Source: Ectothiorhodospira shaposhnikovii
GTDB taxonomy: Bacteria > Pseudomonadota > Gammaproteobacteria > Ectothiorhodospirales > Ectothiorhodospiraceae
Assembly (NCBI RefSeq): GCF_016584105.1
Contig: NZ_NRSM01000016.1
Location: forward strand, 21,443-85,442
Reading direction: 5' to 3'
DNA: 64,000 bases
Of the stretch, positions 1-10,416 are shown piece by piece. The position numbers and the translations under genes were made by a program. The notes under the pieces were generated by a model, which was given only the letters and a program-made list of their open reading frames with translations, did not search any database and was not told where the DNA came from. Position 1 is the first letter of the stretch. Each line of letters opens with the position of its first letter.

Positions 1-57
1 GGTGCCAAGATCAATGGAGATGTCGTTGGAGAGGAGACCGAGTATGCGGCTGAGCAT
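1..57 (-). CDS. mreB: MreB, rod-shape actin homologue (5' end only)
   Basis: Reading leftwards from an ATG at 57, the first 19 codons give MLSRILGLLSNDISIDLGT, which matches the conserved MreB start (short amphipathic N-terminal helix, then the SNDxSIDLGT phosphate-binding strand of the actin fold). MreB polymerises under the inner membrane and directs lateral cell-wall synthesis. The gene runs off the left edge. It is divergent from gatC, with about 126 bases between the starts, an arrangement common in gammaproteobacteria. Confidence 0.85.
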   Translation of the reverse strand, partial: MLSRILGLLSNDISIDLGT

Positions 58-183
58 GATGGTTTTGGGGCGTCGCCTGCGAAAGGCGCTACTCTAGCAA
101 CCGGGGGATACTTTGGGCAAGGCATGGACTGTGCTACTTTAATCGGCTTAACAACGAATATCGGACACATTCCGGAGCGCGCC

Positions 184-471
184 ATGTCCCTGTCACAAGA
201 ACAGGTCAAGAAGATCGCCCACCTGGCACGATTAAACGTGCGGGAAGAGGACCTGGATACCTACGCCCGCACCCTGTCGGACATCCTTGACTTCGTGGAG
301 CAGATGGAGGGCGTGGATACCGAAGGCGTGGAGCCGATGGCCCATCCCCTGGCACTGTCCCAGCGCCTGCGCGCCGATGCCCCCACCGAGCCGGACCGAC
401 GGGCGCATTTCCAGCGCATCGCCCCGGCGGTGGAGGACGGCCTCTACCTGGTACCCAGGGTCATAGAATGA
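184..471 (+). CDS. gatC: Aspartyl/glutamyl-tRNA amidotransferase subunit C
   Basis: This 95-residue protein is the small GatC subunit that wraps GatA and GatB in the amidotransferase that converts Glu-tRNA(Gln) and Asp-tRNA(Asn) to the amidated forms. The start is set at the ATG at 184 because MSLSQEQVKKIAHLARL is the usual family beginning; an upstream in-frame ATG at 124 would add 20 unconserved residues. The motif LSDILDFVEQM and the C-terminal YLVPRVIE are typical. It leads the gatC-gatA-gatB operon. Confidence 0.95.
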   Translation: MSLSQEQVKKIAHLARLNVREEDLDTYARTLSDILDFVEQMEGVDTEGVEPMAHPLALSQRLRADAPTEPDRRAHFQRIAPAVEDGLYLVPRVIE

Positions 472-536
472 TCAGGGATGGTGGCCTGCTGCAGCCGGCC
501 TGACCTGCCCAACGGCCTTCAAACACGGAATTTCCC

Positions 537-1991
537 ATGCACGACAAGACCATCGCTGAACTTGCCGCCGACCTCAGGGACGGCAAAGTGTCCAGTGTTG
601 AACTCACCGGGCACTATCTGCGGCGCATTGAATCCCTGGACAATCGCCTCAACAGCCTGATCACCGTCACCGCGGAGCAGGCCCTGGAGACGGCCCGGGC
701 CGCCGACGCCGCCCGGGCCAGGGGCGAGGCCGGGCCGCTGACCGGCGTGCCCATCGTCCACAAGGACATCTTCTGTACCGATGGCGTGCGGACCTCCTGT
801 GGTTCCCGCATGCTGGACAACTTCATTTCCCCCTACGATGCCGGTGTGGTGGAGCGCTTCAAGGCCGCCGGCTGCCCGGTGCTGGGCAAGACCAACATGG
901 ACGAGTTCGCCATGGGGTCTTCCAACGAAACCAGTTACTACGGTCCGGTGAACAATCCCTGGGACACCCAGAGGGTACCCGGTGGCTCCTCCGGGGGTTC
1001 CGCCGCCGCGGTGGCGGCCCGCCTCGCCCCGGGAGCGACGGGGACCGATACCGGCGGCTCCATCCGCCAGCCGGCGGCCCTGACCGGCATCACCGGCCTC
1101 AAGCCCACCTACGGACGGGTCTCCCGCTGGGGCATGATCGCCTTTGCCTCCAGTCTGGACCAGGGCGGCCCCATGGCCCGTACCGCCGAGGACTGCGGCC
1201 TGATGCTCAACGTCATGGCCGGTTTCGACGAGCGGGATTCCACCAGCCTGGAGCGCCCGGCTGAAGACTTCAATGCCCGCCTTAATACCACCCTCAAGGG
1301 CCTGAGGATCGGCCTGCCGCGGGAGTTCTTCGGCGAGGGCATGGATCCGGGCGTGGCCCGGGTGATCGATGAGGCCATTGATTTCTACAAGAAGCTGGGG
1401 GCTGAGTTCGTCGAGGTGGCGTTGCCCCATTCCGGTCTGTCGGTGCCGGTCTACTATGTGGTGGCGCCGGCGGAGTGTTCCTCCAACCTGGCGCGTTTTG
1501 ACGGCGTTCGCTACGGTTACCGCTGCGAGGACCCCAAGGACCTGATGGACCTCTACATGCGCTCCCGGGGGGAAGGCTTCGGACCCGAGGTGCAGCGCCG
1601 CATCATGGTGGGCACCTATGCCCTCTCGGCCGGGTATTTCGATGCCTATTACCTCAAGGCTCAGAAGATCCGTCGCCTGATCGCCGACGATTTTCGCCAG
1701 GCCTTCGAGCAGGTGGATGTGATCCTGGCGCCCACCACCCCGACCACCGCCTTCCGCCTGGGTGAGAAGACCGCCGACCCGGTGACCATGTACCTGTCGG
1801 ACGTCTACACCATCGCGGTCAATCTGGCCGGACTGCCGGCCATGTCCCTGCCCGCCGGTTTTTCACAGGGACTGCCCGTGGGCATGCAGCTGATCGGCAA
1901 CTATTTCGACGAGGCTCGCCTGCTGGGAGTGGCCCACCAGTACCAGCTGGGCACCGAGTGGCATCAGATGGCCCCCGCGGGCTTTGAATAA
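537..1991 (+). CDS. gatA: Aspartyl/glutamyl-tRNA amidotransferase subunit A
   Basis: This 484-residue amidase-signature enzyme hydrolyses glutamine and channels ammonia to GatB. The Ser-cisSer-Lys catalytic triad is visible as K76 (VHKDIF), S151 in the [11 protein letters not shown] stretch and S175 (DTGGSIRQP), with the same spacing as characterised GatA proteins. Length is normal. It follows gatC after 65 bases and precedes gatB by 29 bases, so the three genes very likely form one transcript. A 303-codon antisense frame over it is a GC-rich shadow. Confidence 0.97.
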   Translation: MHDKTIAELAADLRDGKVSSVELTGHYLRRIESLDNRLNSLITVTAEQALETARAADAARARGEAGPLTGVPIVHKDIFCTDGVRTSCGSRMLDNFISPYDAGVVERFKAAGCPVLGKTNMDEFAMGSSNETSYYGPVNNPWDTQRVPGGSSGGSAAAVAARLAPGATGTDTGGSIRQPAALTGITGLKPTYGRVSRWGMIAFASSLDQGGPMARTAEDCGLMLNVMAGFDERDSTSLERPAEDFNARLNTTLKGLRIGLPREFFGEGMDPGVARVIDEAIDFYKKLGAEFVEVALPHSGLSVPVYYVVAPAECSSNLARFDGVRYGYRCEDPKDLMDLYMRSRGEGFGPEVQRRIMVGTYALSAGYFDAYYLKAQKIRRLIADDFRQAFEQVDVILAPTTPTTAFRLGEKTADPVTMYLSDVYTIAVNLAGLPAMSLPAGFSQGLPVGMQLIGNYFDEARLLGVAHQYQLGTEWHQMAPAGFE

Positions 1992-2020
1992 CTGTTTAGC
2001 AGACCTGGGGTCTCATAATT

Positions 2021-3454
2021 ATGGAATGGGAAACGGTCATCGGGCTGGAAATCCACGCCCAGCTGTCCACGAAATCCAAGATCTTTTCCGGCGCTTCCAC
2101 CGCCTACGGTGCCGAGCCCAACACCCAGGCCTGCGCGGTGGATCTGGGGTTGCCTGGAGTGCTGCCGGTGCTGAACCGGGAGGCGGTGGGCATGGCCGTC
2201 AGGTTCGGTCTGGCCATCGGTGCGCCCATTGCGCCCCGTTCGATCTTCGCCCGCAAGAACTACTTCTATCCGGACCTGCCCAAGGGGTATCAGATCTCCC
2301 AGTATGAGTTGCCCGTGGTGGGGCGCGGTCAGGTGGAAATCGAGCTGGAAGACGGCGAGAGCCGCACCATCGGTGTCACCCGGGCTCACCTGGAAGAAGA
2401 TGCGGGCAAGAGTCTGCACGAGGATTACCACGGCATGACCGGGGTGGATCTGAACCGTGCCGGCACCCCCTTGCTGGAGATCGTCTCCGAGCCAGACATG
2501 CGTTCCGCCCGCGAGGCGGTGGCCTACATGAAGAAGATCCATGCCCTGGTGCGCTATCTGGAGATCTGCGACGGCAACATGCAGGAAGGCTCCTTCCGTT
2601 GTGATGCCAATGTGTCCGTGCGCCGCAAGGGCACCGAGAAGTTCGGCACCCGGGCCGAGATCAAGAACCTCAATTCCTTCCGGTTTCTGGAGCGGGCCAT
2701 CAACTTCGAGGTGGAGCGTCAGATCGACATCCTGGAAGGCGGCGGCGCGGTGGTGCAGGAGACCCGCCTGTTCGATCCGGACAAGGGCGAGACCCGCTCC
2801 ATGCGTTCCAAGGAGGAGGCCAACGACTATCGCTATTTCCCCGATCCCGATCTGTTGCCCCTGGACATCGAGCCCGCCTTCATCGAGCAGGTCCGAGGCT
2901 CCCTGCCGGAGCTGCCGGACGAGAAGAAGCACCGCTTCATGAGCGATCACGGCCTGTCCGCCTATGATGCCGGCGTACTCACCGCCAGTCGGGAAATGGC
3001 CGAATACTTCGAGCAGGTGGCGGCCGCCGTGGAAGGGCAGGCCAAGCTGGCGGCCAACTGGGTGATGGGGGAGCTGGCCGGCGCCCTCAACCGGGAAGGT
3101 CGGGAGATCACCGACAGCCCCGTCTCCGCCGAGGCCCTGGGGGGACTGCTGCGACGCATCCAGGACAACACCATCTCCGGCAAGATCGCCAAGGAGGTCT
3201 TCGAGGCCATGTGGGCCGGCGAGGGTGACGCGGATCAGGTGATCGAGCACAAGGGGCTCAAGCAGATCACCGATACCGGTGCCATTGAGCAGGTGATCGA
3301 TCAGGTGATCGCTGACAATCCTTCCCAGCTGGAGCAGTATCGCAGCGGCAAGGACAAGCTGTTCGGCTTCTTCGTCGGTCAGGTGATGAAGCGTACCGGC
3401 GGCAAGGCCAACCCCGCGCAGGTGAACGACTTGCTCAAGCAGAAGTTGTCCTGA
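2021..3454 (+). CDS. gatB: Aspartyl/glutamyl-tRNA amidotransferase subunit B
   Basis: This 477-residue protein is the GatB kinase/amidotransferase subunit that binds misacylated tRNA, phosphorylates the carboxylate and transfers ammonia. The start [17 protein letters not shown] block ([20 protein letters not shown]), the metal-site stretch around residues 120-150 ([12 protein letters not shown]) and the C-terminal YqeY-like tail ([13 protein letters not shown]) are all conserved. It is the last gene of gatCAB; a strong GC hairpin follows the stop. Confidence 0.97.
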   Translation: MEWETVIGLEIHAQLSTKSKIFSGASTAYGAEPNTQACAVDLGLPGVLPVLNREAVGMAVRFGLAIGAPIAPRSIFARKNYFYPDLPKGYQISQYELPVVGRGQVEIELEDGESRTIGVTRAHLEEDAGKSLHEDYHGMTGVDLNRAGTPLLEIVSEPDMRSAREAVAYMKKIHALVRYLEICDGNMQEGSFRCDANVSVRRKGTEKFGTRAEIKNLNSFRFLERAINFEVERQIDILEGGGAVVQETRLFDPDKGETRSMRSKEEANDYRYFPDPDLLPLDIEPAFIEQVRGSLPELPDEKKHRFMSDHGLSAYDAGVLTASREMAEYFEQVAAAVEGQAKLAANWVMGELAGALNREGREITDSPVSAEALGGLLRRIQDNTISGKIAKEVFEAMWAGEGDADQVIEHKGLKQITDTGAIEQVIDQVIADNPSQLEQYRSGKDKLFGFFVGQVMKRTGGKANPAQVNDLLKQKLS

Positions 3455-3463
3455 CACTGTTCA

Positions 3464-3491
3464 GGCCCCTCTCCCCAAGGGGGGAGGGGCC
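3464..3491. terminator. GC-rich hairpin between convergent gatB and moeB
   Basis: GGCCCCTCTCCCC and GGGGGGAGGGGCC pair around an AA centre just after the gatB stop, in the 63-base gap between two convergent genes. There is no clear T-run on either side, so a bidirectional terminator is likely from position but not proven by sequence. Confidence 0.4.
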
Positions 3492-3517
3492 GGGCGAGGG
3501 CAAGCCAGGGCTGTCCC

Positions 3518-4264
3518 TCACCCACCCCCGCCGCAGACGGTGCAGTCGGGGTCTTTTTTCACCCGGATGCTGCGCCATTCCATCGCCAGGGCATCCAGCA
3601 GCAGCAGGCGTCCCCGCACCGTGGGCAGGCCCAGCAGCAGTTTCAGGGCCTCGGTGGCCTGCAGTGTCCCCATCACCCCCGGCAGGCTGGCCAGGACCCC
3701 GTTGCGGCTGCAGGTTTCGGCGGTTTCCTCGCCTTCCCCGTAGAGACAGTGATAGCAGGGGCTGTCCGCCACCTGGGGCTCGAACACCGACAACTGCCCC
3801 TCCAGCCGGATCACCGCCGCCGATACCAGCGGGGTGCCCGTGGCCACACAGGCCCGGTTGACCGCAAAACGGGTGGCGAAGTTGTCGGAACAGTCCAGCA
3901 CCACGTCCACATCACCCATGGCCCGGGCCAGGGCATCCCCCGCCAGGGCCTGGTCGATGCAGGTCACCTGCACCAGGGGATTGATCCCGGCAATGGATTC
4001 CGCGGCCGAGGTTACCTTGGGCCGGCCGATGCGGTCGGTGCGATGGATGACCTGGCGTTGCAGGTTGGACAGATCCACCCGGTCGAAGTCCACCAGGGTG
4101 AGACGGCCCACGCCGGCGGCGGCCAGATACAGGGCCACGGGACTGCCCAGCCCCCCCAGGCCGATGATCAGGGCATGGGATTGCCCCAGCCGCTCCTGAC
4201 CCTCGTAGCCCACCTGGGGCAGCAGGATCTGGCGGCTGTAGCGCAGCAGGATCGGGTCATCCAT
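3518..4264 (-). CDS. moeB: HesA/MoeB/ThiF-family adenylyltransferase
   Basis: This 248-residue E1-like enzyme adenylates the C-terminal glycine of a small sulfur carrier such as MoaD or ThiS. The start at 4264 gives [17 protein letters not shown], the typical family beginning; a longer frame adds 20 unconserved residues. The nucleotide loop GLGGLGSP lies at about residues 35-42, and the zinc cysteines are CYHC and, at the C-terminus, CTVC. It overlaps the lipA stop by 8 bases and so is probably translationally coupled. moaD and moaE are elsewhere in the window. MoeB versus a ThiF-like role cannot be separated by sequence alone. Confidence 0.85.
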   Translation of the reverse strand: MDDPILLRYSRQILLPQVGYEGQERLGQSHALIIGLGGLGSPVALYLAAAGVGRLTLVDFDRVDLSNLQRQVIHRTDRIGRPKVTSAAESIAGINPLVQVTCIDQALAGDALARAMGDVDVVLDCSDNFATRFAVNRACVATGTPLVSAAVIRLEGQLSVFEPQVADSPCYHCLYGEGEETAETCSRNGVLASLPGVMGTLQATEALKLLLGLPTVRGRLLLLDALAMEWRSIRVKKDPDCTVCGGGG

Positions 4265-5246
4265 GACCGGCGGGATCCCGTGTGCCGGCACCCAGGCCAT
4301 AGGCGGCCGCCTGCTGGTCCGCATGATAGGAGGAACGCACCATGGGGCCGCTGGCCACCTGGGAGAACCCCAGCCCGTAGGCCACCTGGGCCAGACGCTC
4401 GAATTCCTCCGGGGTGACGAACCGGCTCACCGGCAGGTGGTGCCGGGAGGGTTGCAGGTACTGACCCAGGGTCAGCATCTCGCAGTCATGGTCCCGCAGA
4501 TCCCTGAGCGTGGCCTCCACTTCCTCCGACGTCTCCCCCAGGCCCAGCATGAGTCCCGACTTGGTGGGGATGTCCGGGTGCCGGGCCTTGAAGGCCTTGA
4601 GCAGGGTCAGGGACCAGGCGTAGTCGGCGCCGGGACGGGCCTGTCGATACAGCCGCGGGACGGTCTCCATGTTGTGGTTGAAGACGTCCGGCGGGGCCTG
4701 GTCCAGGATCTCCAGAGCGATCTCCATGCGGCCGCGAAAGTCCGGTACCAGGATCTCGATGCGGATATCCGGGCACAAGGCACGGGTCTCGCGGATGCAG
4801 TCGACGAAATGGGCGGCGCCGCCGTCCCGCAGGTCGTCCCGGTCCACCGAGGTGATGACCACATAGCGCAGACCCATGGCCTGCACCGTGCGGGCCAGGT
4901 TCACGGGTTCTTCCGGATCCAGGGGGTTGGGGCGGCCGTGGGCCACGTCGCAAAAAGGGCAGCGCCGGGTGCAGATGTCACCCATGATGATGAAGGTGGC
5001 GGTGCCGTGGCCGAAACACTCCCCCAGGTTGGGGCAGGCCGCTTCCTCGCAGACGGTATGCAGGTGGCTGTCCCGCAGTACCCGCTTGAGGCGTTGAACC
5101 TCCGGGCTGCCCTGGGCCCGGGCGCGAATCCACGGTGGCTTGCGCTGGACCTGGGTGGTGGGGGCTACCTTGACCGGGATGCGGGCCACCTTGTCGGCGG
5201 CACGCAGCTTCTCACCCCGGGAGGGGCGATGGGGGGTGTGGCTCAT
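4257..5246 (-). CDS. lipA: Lipoyl synthase
   Basis: This 329-residue radical-SAM enzyme inserts two sulfurs into protein-bound octanoyl groups. Both clusters are visible: the auxiliary [4Fe-4S] motif with C66, C71 and C77, and the radical-SAM motif CTRRCPFC with C92, C96 and C99, plus the C-terminal RSSYHAD block that supplies the serine ligand. It sits upstream of moeB with an 8-base overlap. No lipB is seen nearby, although an LplA-like fusion lies at 21135. Confidence 0.96.
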   Translation of the reverse strand: MSHTPHRPSRGEKLRAADKVARIPVKVAPTTQVQRKPPWIRARAQGSPEVQRLKRVLRDSHLHTVCEEAACPNLGECFGHGTATFIIMGDICTRRCPFCDVAHGRPNPLDPEEPVNLARTVQAMGLRYVVITSVDRDDLRDGGAAHFVDCIRETRALCPDIRIEILVPDFRGRMEIALEILDQAPPDVFNHNMETVPRLYRQARPGADYAWSLTLLKAFKARHPDIPTKSGLMLGLGETSEEVEATLRDLRDHDCEMLTLGQYLQPSRHHLPVSRFVTPEEFERLAQVAYGLGFSQVASGPMVRSSYHADQQAAAYGLGAGTRDPAGHG

Positions 5247-5293
5247 GGTATGTGCTGTGTGGCTGAAAAGGATAGGGCTGGCATGGGGCCGTT

Positions 5294-6529
5294 TCAGTGT
5301 ACGACCACACCCTTGAGGAAATCCATGACCAGACGGATTTCTTCTTCCGCCTCATGGAAGAGCTCGATCTTCATGTCCGTATCCGGTTCGGGCAGCCCCA
5401 GCTTTTCGTAGGCGGGTACCTGGTCATAGCGGGGTAGGTCGTCTTCAGTGTGGTCATGTGTCCTGCGATAGAGATCGGCCACCAGGACGACATCGCAGTA
5501 ATCCGGTGCGTTGTGGCCATTGCGATCCAGTTTTCCGCACTCCCGGACCACTTGGCAGATGTCCGATCCCAGGCCCCAGTAATTGATCACCAGTTCTCCC
5601 ACCAGAGGGTGTAGCCGCGTCACGATACTGTCCATCTCAGGTTCGGAGAGTTCGGGGTGATTGCGACCGATGTGATCCAGCAGTGGAACCATGCCCACCT
5701 GATACAGCAGTCCGGCCAGCATGGCATGTTCCGGGTCAAAGCGTTCACTTTGGCGGGCCAGCACATAACTCAGGGCCGAGACATGCACGCTTCGATCCCA
5801 AAGTGCCTGCATGCGTTTTTTCAGGATGGGCAAGTCAGTCTTGAAAACCTGCCGCATGGCAATGCTGATCACCAGTTGGCGGGTGACGTCAAAGCCCAGT
5901 CTCACGATGGCATCCCGTACGCTCTGTACCGGGCTGGTGCCACCGTACAGTGCACTGTTTGCGGCCTTTACCATGCCTCCAGTGACGGCGACATCCATCT
6001 GGATGATGCGGGAAAGGCGATAGGCATCCGTATCCGGAGAATGGATGGCCTTCTGGATCTTGAAGGCGACTTCGGGCAGGGCCGGCAGATCCAGCCGCCC
6101 CGTCACGATGTTCTGATAGATCTTCGTGAAAAGGGCGCTTTCCGTGGGGGTCAGGATGGTTTCTTCCACCTCAAAATTGTCTTCCCGTTGCTGCCGGTTG
6201 AGGGATTCATACATGTTGCGATCAATGCGCAGGATCTGCGCCGGGGAGGCACAGACCGCGAATTCACGCAGGTTCTCGCCACTGAAAAGGGGGTGCTTGG
6301 CCCTGGGGCTTCCTGACTCGATCAGGGTGGGCTTGTCGTGGGCCACAAACGTGACCCGCCCTTGCAGCACGAAGAGCATCCATCGGTTCTCTGTCGCCGC
6401 CGTCAGGCGAGTGCCCGCCTTGAGCGACATGACCGTGGCCTTGCGCGCCAGGTTATGCCTGGCCGTTTCGCCAAGTTCCTGCAAGGGATGCAGGTCGGAC
6501 AGCGTGTCTGCCGATATCCCGTCAGCCAT
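5294..6529 (-). CDS. Cyclic-nucleotide-like plus HDOD domain protein, second copy
   Basis: This 411-residue protein has an N-terminal cyclic-nucleotide-binding-like beta barrel (about residues 10-110) and a C-terminal HDOD domain (about 145-350; [18 protein letters not shown]). HDOD proteins act in signalling, often linked to cyclic-di-GMP or motility. It overlaps by 8 bases the gene upstream in the operon (6522-7748), which has the same architecture, so the pair looks like a tandem duplication. Where the sister has HDIG, this copy has YQVG, so the HD pair is lost. Target and ligand are unknown. Confidence 0.85.
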   Translation of the reverse strand: MADGISADTLSDLHPLQELGETARHNLARKATVMSLKAGTRLTAATENRWMLFVLQGRVTFVAHDKPTLIESGSPRAKHPLFSGENLREFAVCASPAQILRIDRNMYESLNRQQREDNFEVEETILTPTESALFTKIYQNIVTGRLDLPALPEVAFKIQKAIHSPDTDAYRLSRIIQMDVAVTGGMVKAANSALYGGTSPVQSVRDAIVRLGFDVTRQLVISIAMRQVFKTDLPILKKRMQALWDRSVHVSALSYVLARQSERFDPEHAMLAGLLYQVGMVPLLDHIGRNHPELSEPEMDSIVTRLHPLVGELVINYWGLGSDICQVVRECGKLDRNGHNAPDYCDVVLVADLYRRTHDHTEDDLPRYDQVPAYEKLGLPEPDTDMKIELFHEAEEEIRLVMDFLKGVVVH

Positions 6530-7748
6530 GGAGCATGTTCCGGAGCGCCATGATTTCCGACTCCTTTTCCTTGAGAAGTCTCAGTTTCATGTTCTCGTCA
6601 AAGGGTCCCAGATCCAGCTTCCGGAAAGCGGGCGCCTGATCCAGAGGTGGGAGTGGCTGGCCGGCCTTCGAGGTGATTTGCTGGCTGAGCAGCCGTGAAA
6701 CGATTACCAGGTCGCAGTAGTCCCCGGTCCCCTCATGATCCCGCTTCCAGTTACAGGCGTGTTCCGCAACGGTGACGATTTCATCGTCCATGCCCCAGAA
6801 ATTCAACACCATCACCCCGGCCAGACCACGCAACTTGTTGATGGTGTCCTCCATATGCCTGTCACTGAGACTGATCTGGTGCCGATCCAGATAGTTCAGG
6901 ATTGGAATGGTGCCGATGTCATGCATCAGACCCGCCAATTGGGCACGGTCAGGGTCGAATCCCCGCAGATACCCGCCCAGGACATATGCAATGGCGGATA
7001 TGTCGACGCTATGCGCCCATAGTTGATGCATGCGGTGCTGGGTTTTTGGAGAACGGGCCTTAAAGGCCTGGCGCATGGCAATATTGAAGGCCAGCTTTTG
7101 CGTGGTTTTGAGTCCCAGTCGGATGACCGCGTCGCGAATGTTGCTGATCGGAACTCCTGCCCTGAACAGGGGAGTGTTTGTCGCATGGATCAGGGCGCCT
7201 GCCACGACCGGATCCGTCTGGATCACCTGGGTGATTTCCGTGACCCCGATATCGGGATTCTGGGCCATGCGCTGGATACGCATGGCCACCTCCGGCATCG
7301 GTGGCAGTTCCAGTGTTCCATTGATCGTGGCCTGGTAGAGTTCCTGAAAGATGGAACTCTGGGTCTCGTCCACGTCCACATCCACCACTTCGATGCCTGC
7401 CGTGCGCTCACGGTTCAGCAGGTCCGTGAAGGTCTGCTGGTCGATACGCAGAAGAGTGCAGTCGGTTTCCGCAACGGCAAACGCGCCATGCTGACAATTG
7501 GAAAACAGGGATTGATTGGCCCGCTGCGTCTGGCTGCTGATCTCTTCGGCAATGCCTCGGGAAACCAGGCTCAAGCGTCCGGACAGCAGATAGACCAGGT
7601 CCGGGGTCTCGTTGCCGATACTGAGTTTGTTGCCGGCATGCAGGATTTCCTGGCGAAGATGGCCCTTGAGCTGCTTGCGCCCGGCTTCGGATAGCTCACC
7701 GATGGGCTCGAGATGTTCGAGGTAGGGAGCATCAATATTGGCGGCCAT
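6522..7748 (-). CDS. Cyclic-nucleotide-like plus HDOD domain protein, first copy
   Basis: This 408-residue protein has a Crp-like N-terminal sensor fold (about residues 10-115) and an HDOD domain (about 145-345; LPPMPEVAMRIQRMAQNPD). It keeps an HDIG sequence (LMHDIGTIPIL) that the downstream paralogue has lost. The genes overlap by 8 bases and are surely cotranscribed, suggesting a pair that might work as a heteromer. No DNA-binding domain is evident. Signal and output are not predictable from sequence. Confidence 0.85.
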   Translation of the reverse strand: MAANIDAPYLEHLEPIGELSEAGRKQLKGHLRQEILHAGNKLSIGNETPDLVYLLSGRLSLVSRGIAEEISSQTQRANQSLFSNCQHGAFAVAETDCTLLRIDQQTFTDLLNRERTAGIEVVDVDVDETQSSIFQELYQATINGTLELPPMPEVAMRIQRMAQNPDIGVTEITQVIQTDPVVAGALIHATNTPLFRAGVPISNIRDAVIRLGLKTTQKLAFNIAMRQAFKARSPKTQHRMHQLWAHSVDISAIAYVLGGYLRGFDPDRAQLAGLMHDIGTIPILNYLDRHQISLSDRHMEDTINKLRGLAGVMVLNFWGMDDEIVTVAEHACNWKRDHEGTGDYCDLVIVSRLLSQQITSKAGQPLPPLDQAPAFRKLDLGPFDENMKLRLLKEKESEIMALRNMLHG

Positions 7749-7795
7749 GATGATGTGATTCCTGATGGCGGTTGAATACGGTCCGGGTATGGCCC

Positions 7796-9070
7796 TTAGC
7801 CCGCCGCTGCCAGAGCCTGATCCAGATCTGCAAGGATATCATCCACATGCTCGATGCCAATGGACAGTCTGACCATGTCCTCGGAAACGCCGGCTTTTTG
7901 CAGTTCTTCCGGTGACAGCTGGCGATGGGTGGTGGTGGCCGGGTGGCAGGCCAGGGTCTTGGTATCGCCGATGTTCACCAGGCGCACTGCCAGGTTCAGG
8001 GCGTCGATGAAGCGGGCACCGGCCTCGCGGCCGCCCTTGATGCCGAAGGACAGGATGCTGGCGGCGCGGCCGTTCATGTACTTTTGCGCCAGGGCGTGGT
8101 CGGGATGGCCTTCCAGGCCGGCAAAGCGTACCCAGCTCACGCTCGGATGGTTTTTGAGGAAGCGGGCCACGGTCATGGCGTTGTCGCAATGTCTGTCCAT
8201 GCGCACTGCCAGGGTCTCGATGCCCTGCAGGATCAGGAAACTGTTGAACGGCGACAGGGCGGCGCCCATGTTGCGCAGGGGGACCACCCGGGCGCGGCCG
8301 ATGAAGGCGGCGGCACCGAAGGCCTCGGTGTAGACCACGCCATGGTAGGAGGGGTCCGGTTCGCACAGGCGGGTGAAGCGGTCCTTGTGTTCCGCCCAGG
8401 GGAAATTGCCCGAATCCACGATGGCCCCGGCCACGGTGGTGCCGTGGCCGCCCATGTACTTGGTGAGGGCATGCACCACGATGTCGGCACCGTGCTCGAA
8501 GGGGCGGCACAGGTAGGGGGTGGGCACGGTGTTGTCCACGATCAGCGGCACGCCGTGGGCGTGGGCCATGTCAGCCAGGGCCTGCAGGTCCGCCACGTTG
8601 CCGGCCGGGTTGCCGACGGATTCGCAGAACACCGCTCGGGTGTTGTCGTCCATCAGGGCGCGCATGCCATCAATGTCGCCGGGGGCGGCGAAGCGGACCT
8701 CAATGCCGTAGCGGGGCAAGGTGTGGGCGAACAGGTTGTAGGTGCCGCCGTAGAGGGTGCTGGTGGTGACGATGTTATGTCCCGCCTCGGCGATGGTCAT
8801 GATGGCGTAGGTGGTCGCGGCCATACCCGAGGCCAGGGCCAGGGCACCCACCCCGCCTTCCAGGGTGGCCAGGCGTTTTTCCAGCACGTCCGTGGTGGGG
8901 TTCATGATACGGGTGTAGATGTTCCCTGCCACCTTCAGGTCGAACAGGTCCGCTCCGTGCTGGGTGTCGTCGAAGGCATAGGACGTGGTCTGGTAAATGG
9001 GCACGGCCACGGCCTTGGTGGTCGGGTCCGGGCTGAAGCCGGCGTGAATAGCCTGGGTCTCGAATTTCAT
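7796..9070 (-). CDS. metY: O-acetylhomoserine sulfhydrylase (Cys/Met PLP family)
   Basis: This 424-residue fold-type I PLP enzyme makes homocysteine from O-acetylhomoserine and sulfide. The pyridoxal lysine is in [13 protein letters not shown]; the start [10 protein letters not shown] and the segment [17 protein letters not shown] are typical of the MetY branch, and the length of about 425 is longer than cystathionine gamma-synthases (about 390). It stands alone between the HDOD pair and ibaG. No SAM riboswitch was recognised in the short upstream gap. Confidence 0.93.
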   Translation of the reverse strand: MKFETQAIHAGFSPDPTTKAVAVPIYQTTSYAFDDTQHGADLFDLKVAGNIYTRIMNPTTDVLEKRLATLEGGVGALALASGMAATTYAIMTIAEAGHNIVTTSTLYGGTYNLFAHTLPRYGIEVRFAAPGDIDGMRALMDDNTRAVFCESVGNPAGNVADLQALADMAHAHGVPLIVDNTVPTPYLCRPFEHGADIVVHALTKYMGGHGTTVAGAIVDSGNFPWAEHKDRFTRLCEPDPSYHGVVYTEAFGAAAFIGRARVVPLRNMGAALSPFNSFLILQGIETLAVRMDRHCDNAMTVARFLKNHPSVSWVRFAGLEGHPDHALAQKYMNGRAASILSFGIKGGREAGARFIDALNLAVRLVNIGDTKTLACHPATTTHRQLSPEELQKAGVSEDMVRLSIGIEHVDDILADLDQALAAAG

Positions 9071-9106
9071 CGGTGGTTCCGTCGGTTTCGCAGTGTCTTT
9101 ATGGTT

Positions 9107-9355
9107 TCAGGTGTTCTGCTTTTTCTGCGCCCATTCTTCCGGGGTCAGGGGGCGAATGGTCAGGGCATGCAGGGCACCGCTGGTGATTTCGTCCCTTACC
9201 GTGGCGTTGACCATTTGTTCCCGTTTGAGGCGACTGAGCCCGTTGAAGGATTCGGAAACGATCTCCGCTTCGAAATGGCCTTCCTGGCCGCTGACGGTGA
9301 CGCGGGCTTCCGGTAGCCCGGCGGCAATGAGTGCTTGTACCTGTTCTGGTGTCAT
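9107..9355 (-). CDS. ibaG: BolA/IbaG-family protein
   Basis: This 82-residue protein is a BolA-like stress/iron-sulfur trafficking factor that usually partners with a monothiol glutaredoxin. The start at 9355 gives MTPEQVQALIAAGLPEA; a longer frame adds 44 unconserved residues that run into the next gene. The motif FEAEIVSESFNGLSRLKREQ and the ALHAL stretch mark the family. It lacks the long N-terminus of BolA itself, so IbaG (YrbA) is the better name. Its usual neighbour murA is absent. Confidence 0.85.
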   Translation of the reverse strand: MTPEQVQALIAAGLPEARVTVSGQEGHFEAEIVSESFNGLSRLKREQMVNATVRDEITSGALHALTIRPLTPEEWAQKKQNT

Positions 9356-9458
9356 GGCTTGATCAATGGCTGTCAGTGGGGCACGGCTCCGATCATAACG
9401 GATCGGTGTCAGGATCGTCAGTGAATGAGTGGATGGGGCGGCCCGATCGCACGGGCAT

Positions 9459-10301
9459 TCAGACGGAAAACGTTTCTTTTGGGTCAATATAGTTCCGGAT
9501 GATGGAAAACTGGGTTTCCAGTGTCCGGGACATGTCCCTTGACATCAGATGTTCCCGGTTGATGCCTTCCACCCAGCCGTAGAGGGAATGGCAAAGATCT
9601 TCCCGGGTATTGACGTTGACATGGATGTCATGAATCACCCGTGCATATTCGTTCAGGTTGGGCTGAATATCCAGGGCATCGAAGATTGCCTTGAGCGCCT
9701 GCAGAAGGGGATAGGCCTCGGGTGGCAGGCCCAGGGTTTCAGGCTTGAGCTCCGGTGTGGGTTGTTCGGGGTCCACCCATACCTTGAAACTCATCTGCTG
9801 AAGGCTGTGGAACAGCGGTTCGTCGGAGATCAGAAAAATCATCAGATGAGAGGCATTGGCCTTGAGGACGGTATCTCCTGAATACCAGTATCCGGTGCGG
9901 ATGAACTCTGCCAGTCGCAGATGCTCGGCAAAGGCCGCCTTGTGGATCTGGTCCAGGATCAGCAGTGCCGGCTCACCCTCGCTCAGGGCGCAGGCTTCCC
10001 CAAGAGGCCGGTCCACCGGGTCGACGGGACGCTCACCGGGGCCGTTTTCATCCTGTTCGACCGGAATGCGGACGGGCGGGTCCGGCCGGGGAGGGTTGAG
10101 TTCGTGATACAGGATGTGCTCGAAAGACAGTGCCTGTCCCAGGGCATGGGCAAAAGCCGCCCGCCGGCGACCACCACGGCCTTCAATGTTGAGGCAGCGC
10201 AGATGTTCCAGGCGGGCCGACAGCAGGCACTGCACCGGATAGCTGTAGTCCTCGTTGGCAATAAAGCCGTGTTCAGCCAGTCTTGTTTTCAGGGATTTCA
10301 T
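9459..10301 (-). CDS. Conserved hypothetical protein, degenerate AAA+-like
   Basis: This 280-residue protein is not recognised by name. It reads like an AAA+ core that has lost its P-loop: LNIEGRGGRRRAAFAHALGQ sits where a Walker A strand-loop-helix would be but lacks GKT/S; PALLILDQIHKAAF resembles Walker B with Q in place of the catalytic acidic residue; and LMIFLISDEP resembles sensor 1. A polar, proline-rich loop (about residues 70-105) separates the first two. It may bind a partner rather than hydrolyse ATP. Neighbours (ibaG, patatin) give no clear clue. Confidence 0.6.
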   Translation of the reverse strand: MKSLKTRLAEHGFIANEDYSYPVQCLLSARLEHLRCLNIEGRGGRRRAAFAHALGQALSFEHILYHELNPPRPDPPVRIPVEQDENGPGERPVDPVDRPLGEACALSEGEPALLILDQIHKAAFAEHLRLAEFIRTGYWYSGDTVLKANASHLMIFLISDEPLFHSLQQMSFKVWVDPEQPTPELKPETLGLPPEAYPLLQALKAIFDALDIQPNLNEYARVIHDIHVNVNTREDLCHSLYGWVEGINREHLMSRDMSRTLETQFSIIRNYIDPKETFSV

Positions 10302-10416
10302 GGGTTTGTGACGGTGTTGGCTCAGGTTGTCTCAAGGGATGGGCTGAACGGGGCCCCTGCCTTCGCTACGGCGAGGGAGTGAGTCCGGGGTTGCCGCTTT
10401 CGCGGGAATGGCTGGT

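Noticed and set aside
1964..3457. 497-codon minus-strand frame opposite gatB
   Set aside because: gatB is unequivocal; the antisense product is leucine/glycine-rich with no family pattern.
10374..10416. Second copy of the intergenic palindromic repeat
   Set aside because: Only half of one arm is similar (about 16 bases), so it is mentioned with the main element rather than listed separately.
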